Shown here: positions 33,016 to 41,854 of the stretch, in pieces
How the letters are laid out: each line of letters opens with the position of its first letter
How positions within the stretch are numbered: the stretch's first letter is position 1
Origin: Rhodococcoides kyotonense
Lineage (GTDB): Bacteria; Actinomycetota; Actinomycetes; Mycobacteriales; Mycobacteriaceae
Assembly: GCF_001645385.1 (NCBI RefSeq)
Contig: NZ_LVHI01000015.1
Span: 1-64,000, forward strand
Direction of reading: 5' to 3'
DNA length: 64,000 nucleotides
Notes under the pieces: model-generated
What the model was told of the DNA's origin: nothing
Seen by the model: only the letters and a program-made list of their open reading frames with translations
Database searches by the model: none
Translations under genes and position numbers: made by a program

Positions 33016-33864
33016 ATGGTGGCCCCCTCCGAAACCGATTATCTGCCAGTGACAGTGCTGCTACCGGAAACGGTGGTCGATTCCATCGTCATGTACGACT
33101 CCCACGCCGCGCTTCGACTTGCGGTCGTAGAACGCAATCACGTCTCTCGGCTCGGGCCCGAGTGGGATCGTCCCGGAAACTACGTGCTGCTCGATCCCGT
33201 CGACGCAGACGGGAAATGGGGCTGCTACGTCGGGATGGCCGCCCCTGGTGGCATCCGGTCACGTCTGATGTCGCACCTCAAGTCGAAAGATCATTGGCGA
33301 AGGGCTTTGCTGATCCAACGAGACACAACCCACAGCTTTAACTCGGCGCAGGTCGCATGGCTCGAAGGCAGACTCTACGACCTGCTGGACGCAGCAGAGA
33401 ACGCTCAGCTCAGCAACGGTGTCAGGCCAAGCGACGAGACGTTGCCGGCGTTCGACCGTGCAACGTTGGAAGCATGTGTGCTGCCGGTCGGCCGTGTCCT
33501 GCGTCTGCTCGGGCACAACCCCGCCACCGCCGACGACTCTGGACTCACAACATCCGAAACCGGAAGGACCCGGACCAGTCGTTTCCACGGAATCTCGATC
33601 CCCCACCTCATCGCAGCGGGTCTCGTGTCCGGCGGAACGAAATTGACCTCGACAAACGGTGCGTGGCCGGCGAGCGCGTTAATTCTCGACGGCGGTGGGA
33701 TCGAATTCAACGGAACCGAGTATCCCACGCCAAGCGCCGCAGCAAGCGCGGCCAAGAACGGCGGTGCAGTCAATGGCTGGGACTTCTGGGCAATCGAAGA
33801 AGAGTCCGGCAAGACGACGCTTGCTACGTTGCGTGGTCGATACCCATCGGTCGAGACCCCGTAA
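33016..33864 (+). CDS. GIY-YIG nuclease-like protein with C-terminal RAMA domain
   Basis: A 282-residue protein. Residues about 55-120 resemble a GIY-YIG nuclease: NYVLLDP, then WGCYVGMAAPGGIRSRLMSH (tyrosine and arginines), and WLEGRLYDLL with the metal-binding glutamate. Residues about 194-276 match a RAMA domain (restriction enzyme/adenine methylase associated): ISIPHLIAAGLVSGGTKLT, then IEFNGTEYPTPSAAASAAK, and VNGWDFW. RAMA domains are thought to read modified DNA, so the protein could be a modification-dependent nuclease. First gene of the cargo island with the methyltransferase and PLD-SNF2 helicase. Confidence 0.8.
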   Translation: MVAPSETDYLPVTVLLPETVVDSIVMYDSHAALRLAVVERNHVSRLGPEWDRPGNYVLLDPVDADGKWGCYVGMAAPGGIRSRLMSHLKSKDHWRRALLIQRDTTHSFNSAQVAWLEGRLYDLLDAAENAQLSNGVRPSDETLPAFDRATLEACVLPVGRVLRLLGHNPATADDSGLTTSETGRTRTSRFHGISIPHLIAAGLVSGGTKLTSTNGAWPASALILDGGGIEFNGTEYPTPSAAASAAKNGGAVNGWDFWAIEEESGKTTLATLRGRYPSVETP

Positions 33865-33941
33865 CCGTACGTCCGCTCCCTTCGTGCGTCGCAGTCGAAC
33901 CGCCGATGCACCGCGACGATACCGCGGGCACACTGACAGCT

Positions 33942-34532
33942 ATGACGTCGACTTCGAACAAGGCCGCCATACTTGCCGAGGCATGCACCGCCTTGACCGA
34001 AGGTGAAGACTTCCGCGCCGCTGACATTTTGAGGACGAAATACCCATTCGTTTCTACTACGAAAGTTGCGCGCCGCTATACCGAACGACAGAGCCTTCGA
34101 ATCTTCCACCGGGATGGATTCATCGACAGATACAGCGGCGAACGTCTCGTACACCCCGGTGCGTTGCGGTTGCTGTCGATCATTCTTCCCGATGAATTCC
34201 CAGCTGACCCGAATTGGGCAATGTCCAGAACTCACATCGGGTTCTGGGAACTGTTCCCATCGATCGACCATCCTGTCCCCGTTGCCCGCGGCGGCCCCGA
34301 CGACGACACCAACTGGGTCACCACGTCTATGCTGCGTAACTCGGCCAAAGCACATTGGACGCTCGACGAGTTGGGGTGGTCGCTGCTTCCCGCCGGCGAC
34401 ACTGACACATGGGACGGCCTGACGGCATGGTTTCTCGATTACCTGAACGACAGGCCACAGCTGCCCGCCGCACACCCTTATCTCAGGCGATGGTTGTCGG
34501 CGACCATAGCCCTACGAGGTGAAGTGACATGA
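33942..34532 (+). CDS. HNH endonuclease-like protein
   Basis: A 196-residue protein. The core LFPSIDHPVPVARGGPDDDTNWVTTSMLRN...AKAHW has the HNH pattern (DH, then N, then H), and the upstream part RDGFIDRYSGERLVHPGALRLLS is the usual leading strand region, with HPG in place of a zinc knuckle. ATG 33942, 77 bases after the GIY-YIG gene on the same strand. Probably a DNA nuclease of the defence cargo; the target is unknown. Confidence 0.78.
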   Translation: MTSTSNKAAILAEACTALTEGEDFRAADILRTKYPFVSTTKVARRYTERQSLRIFHRDGFIDRYSGERLVHPGALRLLSIILPDEFPADPNWAMSRTHIGFWELFPSIDHPVPVARGGPDDDTNWVTTSMLRNSAKAHWTLDELGWSLLPAGDTDTWDGLTAWFLDYLNDRPQLPAAHPYLRRWLSATIALRGEVT

Positions 34533-34566
34533 CATCGCGACGAAACCTTCCCCGCACAGCAGCTTG

Positions 34567-35397
34567 TCAGAACTCGAAGTCCTCTTCCGCTTCTTCTCTA
34601 GGGGACTCATCGAACCACGTATGTCCGCAGGTAATGCAACGAGAGTTCATCTGTTCTACTGGTTCACCGGCCAGGACGCAATTCATCGACAAGACTCCGG
34701 GCTGCGGCCCGGGCGGCATTCCGAACATCAGATAGGCGACGGTGTGGCGGTCGCACTGTGGACACGGTGAACGGTGAGCCATGACAAGCTCGGCCATACT
34801 CTCGGTGAACGGGTCATGGGCCATCGCGTGACAATTGGCGCACAACACCATGAAGCCGCGGAACGACTCATTGGTCGCATGCGGCTGGAGCACAGCCCGC
34901 GCCTGCGCGAGTGGCACTTGCTCGAACAGCTGGCGACAACACTCGCACCGCCATTCGTAGCGCGCCTCGCGGGTCCGATCCACAACTGCGTCCCAGCACC
35001 CCGTCGCGTCGAAGACGTACCACGGTGTGGGTGATTCTCGTTCCGCTTCATAAGCGTCGAGGAAACTCTTACTGAGGCCTCGGTCAAGAGTTGCCGGCGG
35101 TCTGGGCAGCTTGTGGCCCAAGCGTCGCTCGACGCCTACGATTGCGACCCCACGGAGGTTCCAGCCAGCACTGTCTTCGACTTCGCAGTCGCTGTCCTGG
35201 CCAGCAAACACCTCGGTATTCAGTATTGCGGGCACGTCGCCGGGAACGACCCAGGCGACGAGGTCGCCCGCATCGTGATCAGGCACGGCGAAGATCAACT
35301 CGTTCAGATCCGGATCTTCTTCGCGGTAGAGCGCCAGGAACTGCTCACGCGGCCAGGCGGTGCCCAGATGAACCGTCACCGGATCAGGTATCTCCAT
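34567..35397 (-). CDS. HNH-type nuclease with zinc ribbons
   Basis: A 276-residue protein. The centre has CECCRQLF, LQPHATNE and LCANCHAMAH, i.e. an HNH nuclease fold with a four-cysteine zinc site. The C-terminus has a second pair CPQCDRHT ... CITCGHTW, a zinc ribbon. The N-terminal 150 residues are acidic and of no known family. It converges with the HNH gene at 33942 and is co-oriented with the methyltransferase gene, 61 bases away, so it may belong to that operon as its last gene. Confidence 0.75.
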   Translation of the reverse strand: MEIPDPVTVHLGTAWPREQFLALYREEDPDLNELIFAVPDHDAGDLVAWVVPGDVPAILNTEVFAGQDSDCEVEDSAGWNLRGVAIVGVERRLGHKLPRPPATLDRGLSKSFLDAYEAERESPTPWYVFDATGCWDAVVDRTREARYEWRCECCRQLFEQVPLAQARAVLQPHATNESFRGFMVLCANCHAMAHDPFTESMAELVMAHRSPCPQCDRHTVAYLMFGMPPGPQPGVLSMNCVLAGEPVEQMNSRCITCGHTWFDESPREEAEEDFEF

Positions 35398-35458
35398 GCT
35401 TCGTACTCCTCAATCACAAAAACAGGGTCCCCGGCCACGGTGGGCTCCTCTTACACGC

Positions 35459-38203
35459 CTATAGCAGTCCTTCCTGTCCGGTAAGGATCGCGTATTGCCG
35501 TAAGAGGGTTCGTTGTCTATCCGACTCGGTTGCCAGGTTCACCCGCCCGTAGAGTTTGTCCACGATCACATCTAGCTCCTTGTGCGCCTCAGCCAGATCG
35601 CTGGGCATGGCCGACGCGTCGTACAACTTCTCTAGTGACCAACCGGGGTGGGCTGCACGAGCAGCAATGACACCGGACGCTGCCTCGACGATAGCTTTGC
35701 GCACTGCGCTCGTTACGGGCGGCAATGGAAATGTGTTATAGGTAAATCCCGAGAACCGCGGATCCGACTTAATACGGCCCCCGACTGCCCTCATCCACGA
35801 CATGAACATTGCGCTGGAAAGCACACCAAACCCATAACCGTCTGGATCTGGGGCCGCGTAGTTGGCGTCAGACATTATGACGTCGGCTGGATATCTCCGA
35901 ACTGTAAAATAAAGACGGCTCGATGCCACGTGACGAGGAATTCCGAGATAATCGACATCAGGTTGACGAATCTCGGCGAAACGATATGGAGTTGATGCCA
36001 ATTTGCTCGTTGCCGGACGCTTGCTCTTCGCCCTGTAGCTGCGCACACCTTCAAGGCGCGTCGAGATCAGTTCGCTCCGTGACGCTTCGGAGACATCGCC
36101 CTTGGTCAGCCAAATACACCAGCGGTCACGGTCGTATATTAGTTCCCGGGTTCCAATGAACCTTCGCAGATACTTTCTCGCTATCGGATCAGCAGCAAAC
36201 TCGTCGTATACGTCTGGGGTGACGATAAGCGAACCACCGTCGTTTGCCATGCTCCCAAATGCCACTGTAGGTAGGCTGGGGTTCAACGGTACTGATCGTT
36301 TGCGGACGAGAATCGGCGGTCCTGGTGTCAGATACGGACTGATGTTGGCAGGCGTTTGCCGGGTCCCTTCGCCCCGTGCGTTCTCTGCGTAGGTCCACAA
36401 GGCGGGTTTTGGTGTCGCACGACGATCGAACCCGACAATGGACACATGCACTGCAGCGCCGTCGGACGCTTCAGTAGTCCATTCGAACGATCGATGCGCA
36501 AAACGGCATCGCCAGCTCGCGTCAAGAATCGGTTGCCAGAGATCGGCGACTGGCTCGCCCTGACAGATCGAGTTGGTCGAGACGAATGCCCACCGCCCAT
36601 CGTGTTTGCCGAAGTAGTCGAGAGTCTTTTTGTACCAGCCCGTGACGTAGTCGAAGTTCGCGCTCATCTGGCTACCCCAGACGGCGGCTAGGTCAGCTTT
36701 TTGCCCGGGCGACATCAGTCGGCCGCCGTTGAATGGCGGGTTTCCGAAGATGACCACGTCGTCGCTGGGTGGGAGTATGTGCGCCCAGCTCGTGTGCAGA
36801 GCGTTGTCGTACTCGATTCGAGGCGCGATGGTGATGGGGAGCCGGTCGGGGGCTACCCCGAATTCGAGTGCGGTTTGTTGGTTAGCGAGATGGTCGACCA
36901 ACAGCATTGCTGTCTCTGCGATTCGCTTGGGCCATTCCTCGATTTCGATTCCATAGAAGTGATCGAGGGTCACCTGCAAGTCACCGGTAACATCGAAGCT
37001 CAGCTGGGCGCGTTCGACCTTCTTCGATGCCGCCAACACCATGTCGAGATCTCTGCGGCGCTTGAGGATCTCGAGTTCGAGTGCACGTAGTTCTCGGTAA
37101 GCGACGACGAGGAAATTTCCGCATCCGCACGCGGGGTCGATATAACGGCCACGCCCGAGGTCGTTATGGAGTTTGGTAAGTTGCGCCTTATCGTCCCATG
37201 CCCGTTCTAGACGGGCGCGGTACTCATCGAGGAACAGCGGGCGGATTGTTTTGAGGATGTTTTCTTCGGTGGTGTAGTGCTCCCCGCCGTACCGGCGGGC
37301 ATCCTTGCTCTTGACTGTTTGGAACATTGAGCCGAAGACTGCGGGTGAGATGATCGACCAGTCGAATTCGCAGGCCTCGATGAGGACGTCTCGAAACTGT
37401 TCGGTCAGCGTGTCGAGCATCAGCGCATCGGAATAGAGTCCGCCGTTGATGTAGCGGAACGGCTCGTACGGACTTCCGGCCGGTAAGTCGCGGCCATTGT
37501 CGGGTGTGTTGAGGACTTCGAAGAGTTTCTGGAGATCACGGTTCAGGGTTTCGGGTGTGGTGTGCTGGCGCAGGAAAGACTCGAACAACCCCGCGGGTGT
37601 CCACATGCGTGCGTCATCCCCGAACAGAAGAAACAGCAGCCGAGCGAGAAGAAGTGTTGCGTCGTGGTCGTCGATGCCTGCGGTTTCGAGTTCGGCGTAC
37701 AAGGTCCCCATCAGCCGGGCAGCCGCTACCGATGCGGTCTCGGCTTCTTTGTCGAACGCGTCTCGCATCCGTTCGAGTAACGCGACGAGTGGTAGGTCTT
37801 CGTCGAAGTCGATTTCGATTGCTCGAAGTCGATCTGCCAGATGTGTGACACGTTGACCGACCAGGTGTTCGTGTACCAGTAGCTTGGCGTTGGCGCTTCC
37901 AAGTTGAGCGCGGCGCGGCCACCGCCACTCTTGCTTGTGGTCGTTGGTAAAGATGACCAGTCGTTCGTGGTTGTCTTTGCCTACGAGCAGGTCGATCACT
38001 CGCTGAGTTCGGCGCGGCGGTAGTTCGGCGCAGTGCCATATGCGAAGGCCCTTGAATCCGGCTACTTGCATCAGTTCGAAGTGGTCGTCGTCGACCTCGA
38101 ACGTCAGGTTGGGGCGGTCCGGATTTTCCCACCCCAGTTCGTCGATGAACAGGGTTCGAAAGTCACGCGAGTCGACAAGATCGAGTAGACGGTTTTCGGT
38201 CAT
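35459..38203 (-). CDS. MmeI/YeeA-like N6-adenine DNA methyltransferase
   Basis: A 914-residue protein. The N-terminal 120 residues (FIDELGWENPD ... LVIFTNDHKQEWRWPRR) resemble the N-terminal domain of large methylases of DISARM/BREX-type systems; I see no clear D-ExK nuclease site there. Next comes the MmeI spacer VFGSMFQTVKSKDARRYGG-HYTTEENI, SAM motif I YIDPACGCGNFLVVAY at about 353-368, and catalytic motif IV GNPPF at about 486-490 (N6-adenine type). The remaining 400 residues should include the target recognition domain. Its start overlaps the PLD-SNF2 gene stop (ATGA-type, 4 bases), so the two form one operon. The visible GC is lower than the transfer genes. Confidence 0.88.
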   Translation of the reverse strand: MTENRLLDLVDSRDFRTLFIDELGWENPDRPNLTFEVDDDHFELMQVAGFKGLRIWHCAELPPRRTQRVIDLLVGKDNHERLVIFTNDHKQEWRWPRRAQLGSANAKLLVHEHLVGQRVTHLADRLRAIEIDFDEDLPLVALLERMRDAFDKEAETASVAAARLMGTLYAELETAGIDDHDATLLLARLLFLLFGDDARMWTPAGLFESFLRQHTTPETLNRDLQKLFEVLNTPDNGRDLPAGSPYEPFRYINGGLYSDALMLDTLTEQFRDVLIEACEFDWSIISPAVFGSMFQTVKSKDARRYGGEHYTTEENILKTIRPLFLDEYRARLERAWDDKAQLTKLHNDLGRGRYIDPACGCGNFLVVAYRELRALELEILKRRRDLDMVLAASKKVERAQLSFDVTGDLQVTLDHFYGIEIEEWPKRIAETAMLLVDHLANQQTALEFGVAPDRLPITIAPRIEYDNALHTSWAHILPPSDDVVIFGNPPFNGGRLMSPGQKADLAAVWGSQMSANFDYVTGWYKKTLDYFGKHDGRWAFVSTNSICQGEPVADLWQPILDASWRCRFAHRSFEWTTEASDGAAVHVSIVGFDRRATPKPALWTYAENARGEGTRQTPANISPYLTPGPPILVRKRSVPLNPSLPTVAFGSMANDGGSLIVTPDVYDEFAADPIARKYLRRFIGTRELIYDRDRWCIWLTKGDVSEASRSELISTRLEGVRSYRAKSKRPATSKLASTPYRFAEIRQPDVDYLGIPRHVASSRLYFTVRRYPADVIMSDANYAAPDPDGYGFGVLSSAMFMSWMRAVGGRIKSDPRFSGFTYNTFPLPPVTSAVRKAIVEAASGVIAARAAHPGWSLEKLYDASAMPSDLAEAHKELDVIVDKLYGRVNLATESDRQRTLLRQYAILTGQEGLL

Positions 38204-41200
38204 TGTGCGACTCCCATGCTGCTGACGACGCGGATCGGGTCTTTGCCAGTGCGTGCCGCGATGACGAGCCTTCGGTCGCGGTGGAGAGCACTGATGAGAG
38301 TGGTGAGGTCGTCGTCGCTGGAGCCGTTGCGTATGGCACGTTTGAGCCTGTTCTCGGCGTCTCGTTGCAGTGGATGTTGGAACAGCTCATCGAGGGCTTG
38401 TGCAGTGTCTCTGTTGTGCGAATTCAGGGTTTCTCCGAGTCTGCGCCACAGGGTGCGTCGTACCCCGCGCAGTCTGCCGGCCGTGGCGGTTGGGGTGGCG
38501 AGTGGGCCTCGTACCAGGTTTTCGATGAGCTGGTCATGATCATCTCGGTGTTCGAGGCCGAGTTCCTCGGGCGTGGACTCGAATGCTCGTAGTACCTCGT
38601 GCCCTGTGAGTAGACGAGTGCTGCCATCCGCTGTGGCGAGTCCAAATCCGTCCATGCCGGATTCGGTTCGGACGTAGCAGATTACGCCGTCATCTTTGTC
38701 GCTGAGACGTTTTGCTCGCGTCGCGTCGATCATGTCCGGTAGCGCGGCTACGCGCGCGGCCAGCGTGGGGTCTTGCTCTTGTGCTCGATGCCAGATTTGA
38801 TACGCCAGGCTGGATGCGTCGACGTCGTCGGCGGAGTCCTGCTCGTCGAGTGTGCCGTTGTAGAGGTCGGTGATAGCCCGGACTTCGCCTTCGCTGCCAA
38901 AGAACTGCTCGTCCGAACCGAACGCTTCGGCGTTGGCGCTGAGTCGATCACTGATGCGCTGGCGCAGGGAGATGACATTGTCGACGGACTCGTGGAAGAA
39001 CGAGTACAGCAGTATTTCGTCGGATTGCTGCCCCACCCGATCAACACGGCCCGCTCGTTGGATCAACCGGATGATCGCCCACGGCAGGTCGTAATTGACG
39101 ACAATGTGCGCATCTTGCAGGTTCTGGCCCTCGCTCAGCACGTCGGTCGCGATCAAGACACGCAACTCGTCCTGTATATCGACGCTGTCCTGCCCCGGTA
39201 GAGCGTTTGATCTCGGCGAGAAGCGATGCGCCAGTGAGGTGGGATCGTCGCTGTCGCCGGTCGCCAGTCCGACGTCGCCCAGGCCTGCATCTGTCAACGC
39301 TGCAGCAATGTAGTTGGCGGTGTCCTTGTACTCGGTGAAGACCAGCACTTTGTCGGCTGGATGCTCGGTGGACAGTAGCTTAAGTAGAGCCGTGAGCTTC
39401 GAGTCGTGCTCGACTTTCCAGCCTCCGAAGGCGTCGAGCAGTCCCCGCAAGGCTTTGGTGTCGCGATCAAGGTCCTGGCGCAAGCCTGCGGTAAACAGTT
39501 CGGGCCGAATCCATTTCACTGAGGCTGGGTTGGCTTCGCGTAGTGCCTCATAACGACGGCTGGGATCGTCAGTTAGGTGTTCTGCCGCGTCGAGCTCTGT
39601 GGCGGTGGGATCGTCGTCGTCGGTCAGGCTCGTGTCGATGATCGTGCCCGTCGGGATCCGGAGATCGTTGTCGATCGCGTATCCGAACAGTTCGTTTCGA
39701 GCGATGTGTCGCTGCAGCGACAGCGTGAAAGAGTGGCCGCAGGAAGACAGTCTTTTGTAGAACGTGGTGCGGACGAAGCCTGCAACGTTGCCTCGACCAC
39801 GGGTGAGGTTGTCGACGAACTCTTTTTCGGCGTCAGTCAGCACCGCTGTCTTCCTCAGATACCTGCCGAGTTCGTAGCGGGGTAAGACGAGGTTGGTGAG
39901 GATGTCCAGAGTGGTGTCGCTTGCCATGATCGCCGCCGGATCGGTGGGGCCGAAGGAATGATCGACGGGCTTGGGAATGCGCCGAGGGAACTCGAACCGT
40001 ACTCCGTTGGAGAATTCGAGGTACTGGCGACCATCGTCATCGGTCTGAGCGAAGTTGTTCTTGATGAATGTCCTGGTCCGACGTACCAGATGCTCGCTCA
40101 TCAGACGCTTCCAGTCGTCGGGGTCCTCGGACCTGCGAAAGGCGGCCATGGTGGTGATTTTGTCGTCTACTTTGTCGCGTAGGCGTGGATCGGCTGCGAT
40201 TGCGTTGGTCGGCGCAATGCCGAGGTCGTCGTCGTCGTCGATGTAGAGCGACAGCTGGTTTGCGACGTCGCGGAAGCGGATGTTGTACGGGGTGGCCGTC
40301 AAAAGCAGTGTCTTGCTGTCGAAGGCGTGGATGTACTCCTGCACCGCCTTGTAATCTCGTCGTTCGTCGTTCCGCAGAGTGTGCGATTCATCGACGATGA
40401 CGAAGGCATAGCGCCGTAATCCGGGAAGTTCGCGGTGCGCCATGCTGTAAGGAACGACGTGCCCATACAGGTTGTATGCCTCGAAGTGTTCTTTCCACAT
40501 CGTGACCAGGTTCTTGGGGCAAACCACAAGAGGCATGTAGCCGTGCTCGTCGCGGAGCATGAGTGCGACCGCGATCGCGGTGAGGGTTTTGCCCAGACCG
40601 ACGACGTCACCGAGCATGGTTCCTTGCTTGGTCATGATGCGCCGGGCCAGTGTCCGCACCGCTGTCGACTGGTACTCGAGGAGTTGGGCACTTACTTCGT
40701 CAGGCACGGAGTATTCGGCCAGTCCTTCTCGGACGTCCCGTGACAGGTCGTAGCAGACCTTGAGGAAGACCTCGTACGGACGGCGTGGTTCTTTTCTGGC
40801 CCATGATTCGTCGAGCAGCGTCAGCAGGTCTGCAGTGACTTCGCGGCTGAATCTGTCGTTCCACCGGGCTTCGAACCAATCCGCCAGGGTTTGCGCTCCC
40901 GCAGTGTCCAGGACATCGACGTTGAGTTCGAGGTTGTGGGTCAATCCGGGCGCGGTGAGGTTCGAGGAACCGACAAATCCTGTGATCGGATTATTTAGAT
41001 CCTTCCGATGAAAGATGTATGCCTTCCCGTGGAGGGGCCGGCGAGTGAACACTTTGATCTGCACTGCCTTGGACTCGAGCAGGTCTCGCAGCGATTGCAG
41101 AGACGCGCGATCACTCGAAGTAGGGAGTCCCCTCATCAGCTGGGTCCGGAGCTGTTCGACCAGTTCGGCTTTCCGCGCTCGGCCGGTGTTGGCATCTGCG

Positions 41201-41469
41201 TCGAGGATCTCCGATCCGTCGACGGCGGCTTGTAGCTCGTCGAGCGCTTCCTCTTGCGGTCCCGTCATGACCATGCCGATCAGGATCCGTACTACAGGCT
41301 CGGAGCCTGCGGCGTTGGCGGCTGCCTTGTTCTGAACCAGTGAGTCGAAGACCGACCAACCGCGGAGGTTGAAGTAACCCACTGCCACGTCCATACGGTC
41401 CGACGCCTGCAGCGTCTGCTGTAAGTGCGCACCCAGGTGCGAATTGATGTTGTCGAAGATCCGCGTCAC
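38200..41469 (-). CDS. PLD nuclease-SNF2 helicase fusion
   Basis: A 1089-residue protein. N-terminal phospholipase D-type nuclease domain: HGKAYIFH (H147, K149) and GSSNLTAPG (168-175), a single HKD site as in BfiI-like dimeric nucleases. Then an SNF2 translocase: LGDVVGLGKTLTA near 285-296, VIVDESH near 355-361, LLLTATPY, a helicase-C part LVFTEYKDTANYIAA, and QRAGRVDRVGQQ near 805-816. First gene of the operon with the methyltransferase. The combination suggests an ATP-driven restriction or anti-phage activity controlled by adenine methylation. Full length, no frameshift seen. Confidence 0.88.
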   Translation of the reverse strand: MTRIFDNINSHLGAHLQQTLQASDRMDVAVGYFNLRGWSVFDSLVQNKAAANAAGSEPVVRILIGMVMTGPQEEALDELQAAVDGSEILDADANTGRARKAELVEQLRTQLMRGLPTSSDRASLQSLRDLLESKAVQIKVFTRRPLHGKAYIFHRKDLNNPITGFVGSSNLTAPGLTHNLELNVDVLDTAGAQTLADWFEARWNDRFSREVTADLLTLLDESWARKEPRRPYEVFLKVCYDLSRDVREGLAEYSVPDEVSAQLLEYQSTAVRTLARRIMTKQGTMLGDVVGLGKTLTAIAVALMLRDEHGYMPLVVCPKNLVTMWKEHFEAYNLYGHVVPYSMAHRELPGLRRYAFVIVDESHTLRNDERRDYKAVQEYIHAFDSKTLLLTATPYNIRFRDVANQLSLYIDDDDDLGIAPTNAIAADPRLRDKVDDKITTMAAFRRSEDPDDWKRLMSEHLVRRTRTFIKNNFAQTDDDGRQYLEFSNGVRFEFPRRIPKPVDHSFGPTDPAAIMASDTTLDILTNLVLPRYELGRYLRKTAVLTDAEKEFVDNLTRGRGNVAGFVRTTFYKRLSSCGHSFTLSLQRHIARNELFGYAIDNDLRIPTGTIIDTSLTDDDDPTATELDAAEHLTDDPSRRYEALREANPASVKWIRPELFTAGLRQDLDRDTKALRGLLDAFGGWKVEHDSKLTALLKLLSTEHPADKVLVFTEYKDTANYIAAALTDAGLGDVGLATGDSDDPTSLAHRFSPRSNALPGQDSVDIQDELRVLIATDVLSEGQNLQDAHIVVNYDLPWAIIRLIQRAGRVDRVGQQSDEILLYSFFHESVDNVISLRQRISDRLSANAEAFGSDEQFFGSEGEVRAITDLYNGTLDEQDSADDVDASSLAYQIWHRAQEQDPTLAARVAALPDMIDATRAKRLSDKDDGVICYVRTESGMDGFGLATADGSTRLLTGHEVLRAFESTPEELGLEHRDDHDQLIENLVRGPLATPTATAGRLRGVRRTLWRRLGETLNSHNRDTAQALDELFQHPLQRDAENRLKRAIRNGSSDDDLTTLISALHRDRRLVIAARTGKDPIRVVSSMGVAQ

Positions 41470-41769
41470 GAGATGTGGTCGCTCCGTTTCAGTGGTGTTT
41501 TCAAACAGGCCGAGATCTTCAGTTGTCGATCGTCCGTTGTGGTTAGTCTTTCAAACGTCTGCGGGGCGGGTGTAAAGAACATGCTTGCGCACGGTTGTAA
41601 CGAACATCCCGACCGGTTGATCGCCGCCGGCTTGCTTGAGTGACCCTGGGTCCTCGGGGTAATACGCGGTTTCGCTGCCGTGCCGGCCAACCAGAGGTAG
41701 CCGATGTCCACGAATCGTTCTCGTGGCCGACCCGTCCCTACGTTCGACGGGCACGGCAGCGAGGAATGT

Positions 41770-41788
41770 AGGCCGCCTTTGGCGGCCT
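41770..41788. terminator. Hairpin in the gap between the helicase and DUF4429-like genes
   Basis: AGGCCGCC-TTT-GGCGGCCT: a perfect 8-bp stem with 3-base loop. The gap 41470-41854 also has a small plus-strand frame from ATG 41704 whose reality I cannot support. Terminator, attenuator or RNA element are all possible; no T-run follows. Confidence 0.4.
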
Positions 41789-41823
41789 GTAACGCCTCCG
41801 CAGACGCAAACGACTCCCCGGCC

Positions 41824-41847
41824 AGCAACAGCAACAGCAACAGCAAG
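41824..41847. repeat. Hexanucleotide tandem repeat (AGCAAC) next to a ribosome binding site
   Basis: Three AGCAAC units and a fourth AGCAAG run straight into AAGGAG, the ribosome binding site of the gene at 41855. Slippage here would change the leader length by six bases rather than the distance between binding site and start. Confidence 0.6.
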
Positions 41848-41854
41848 GAGTGTC

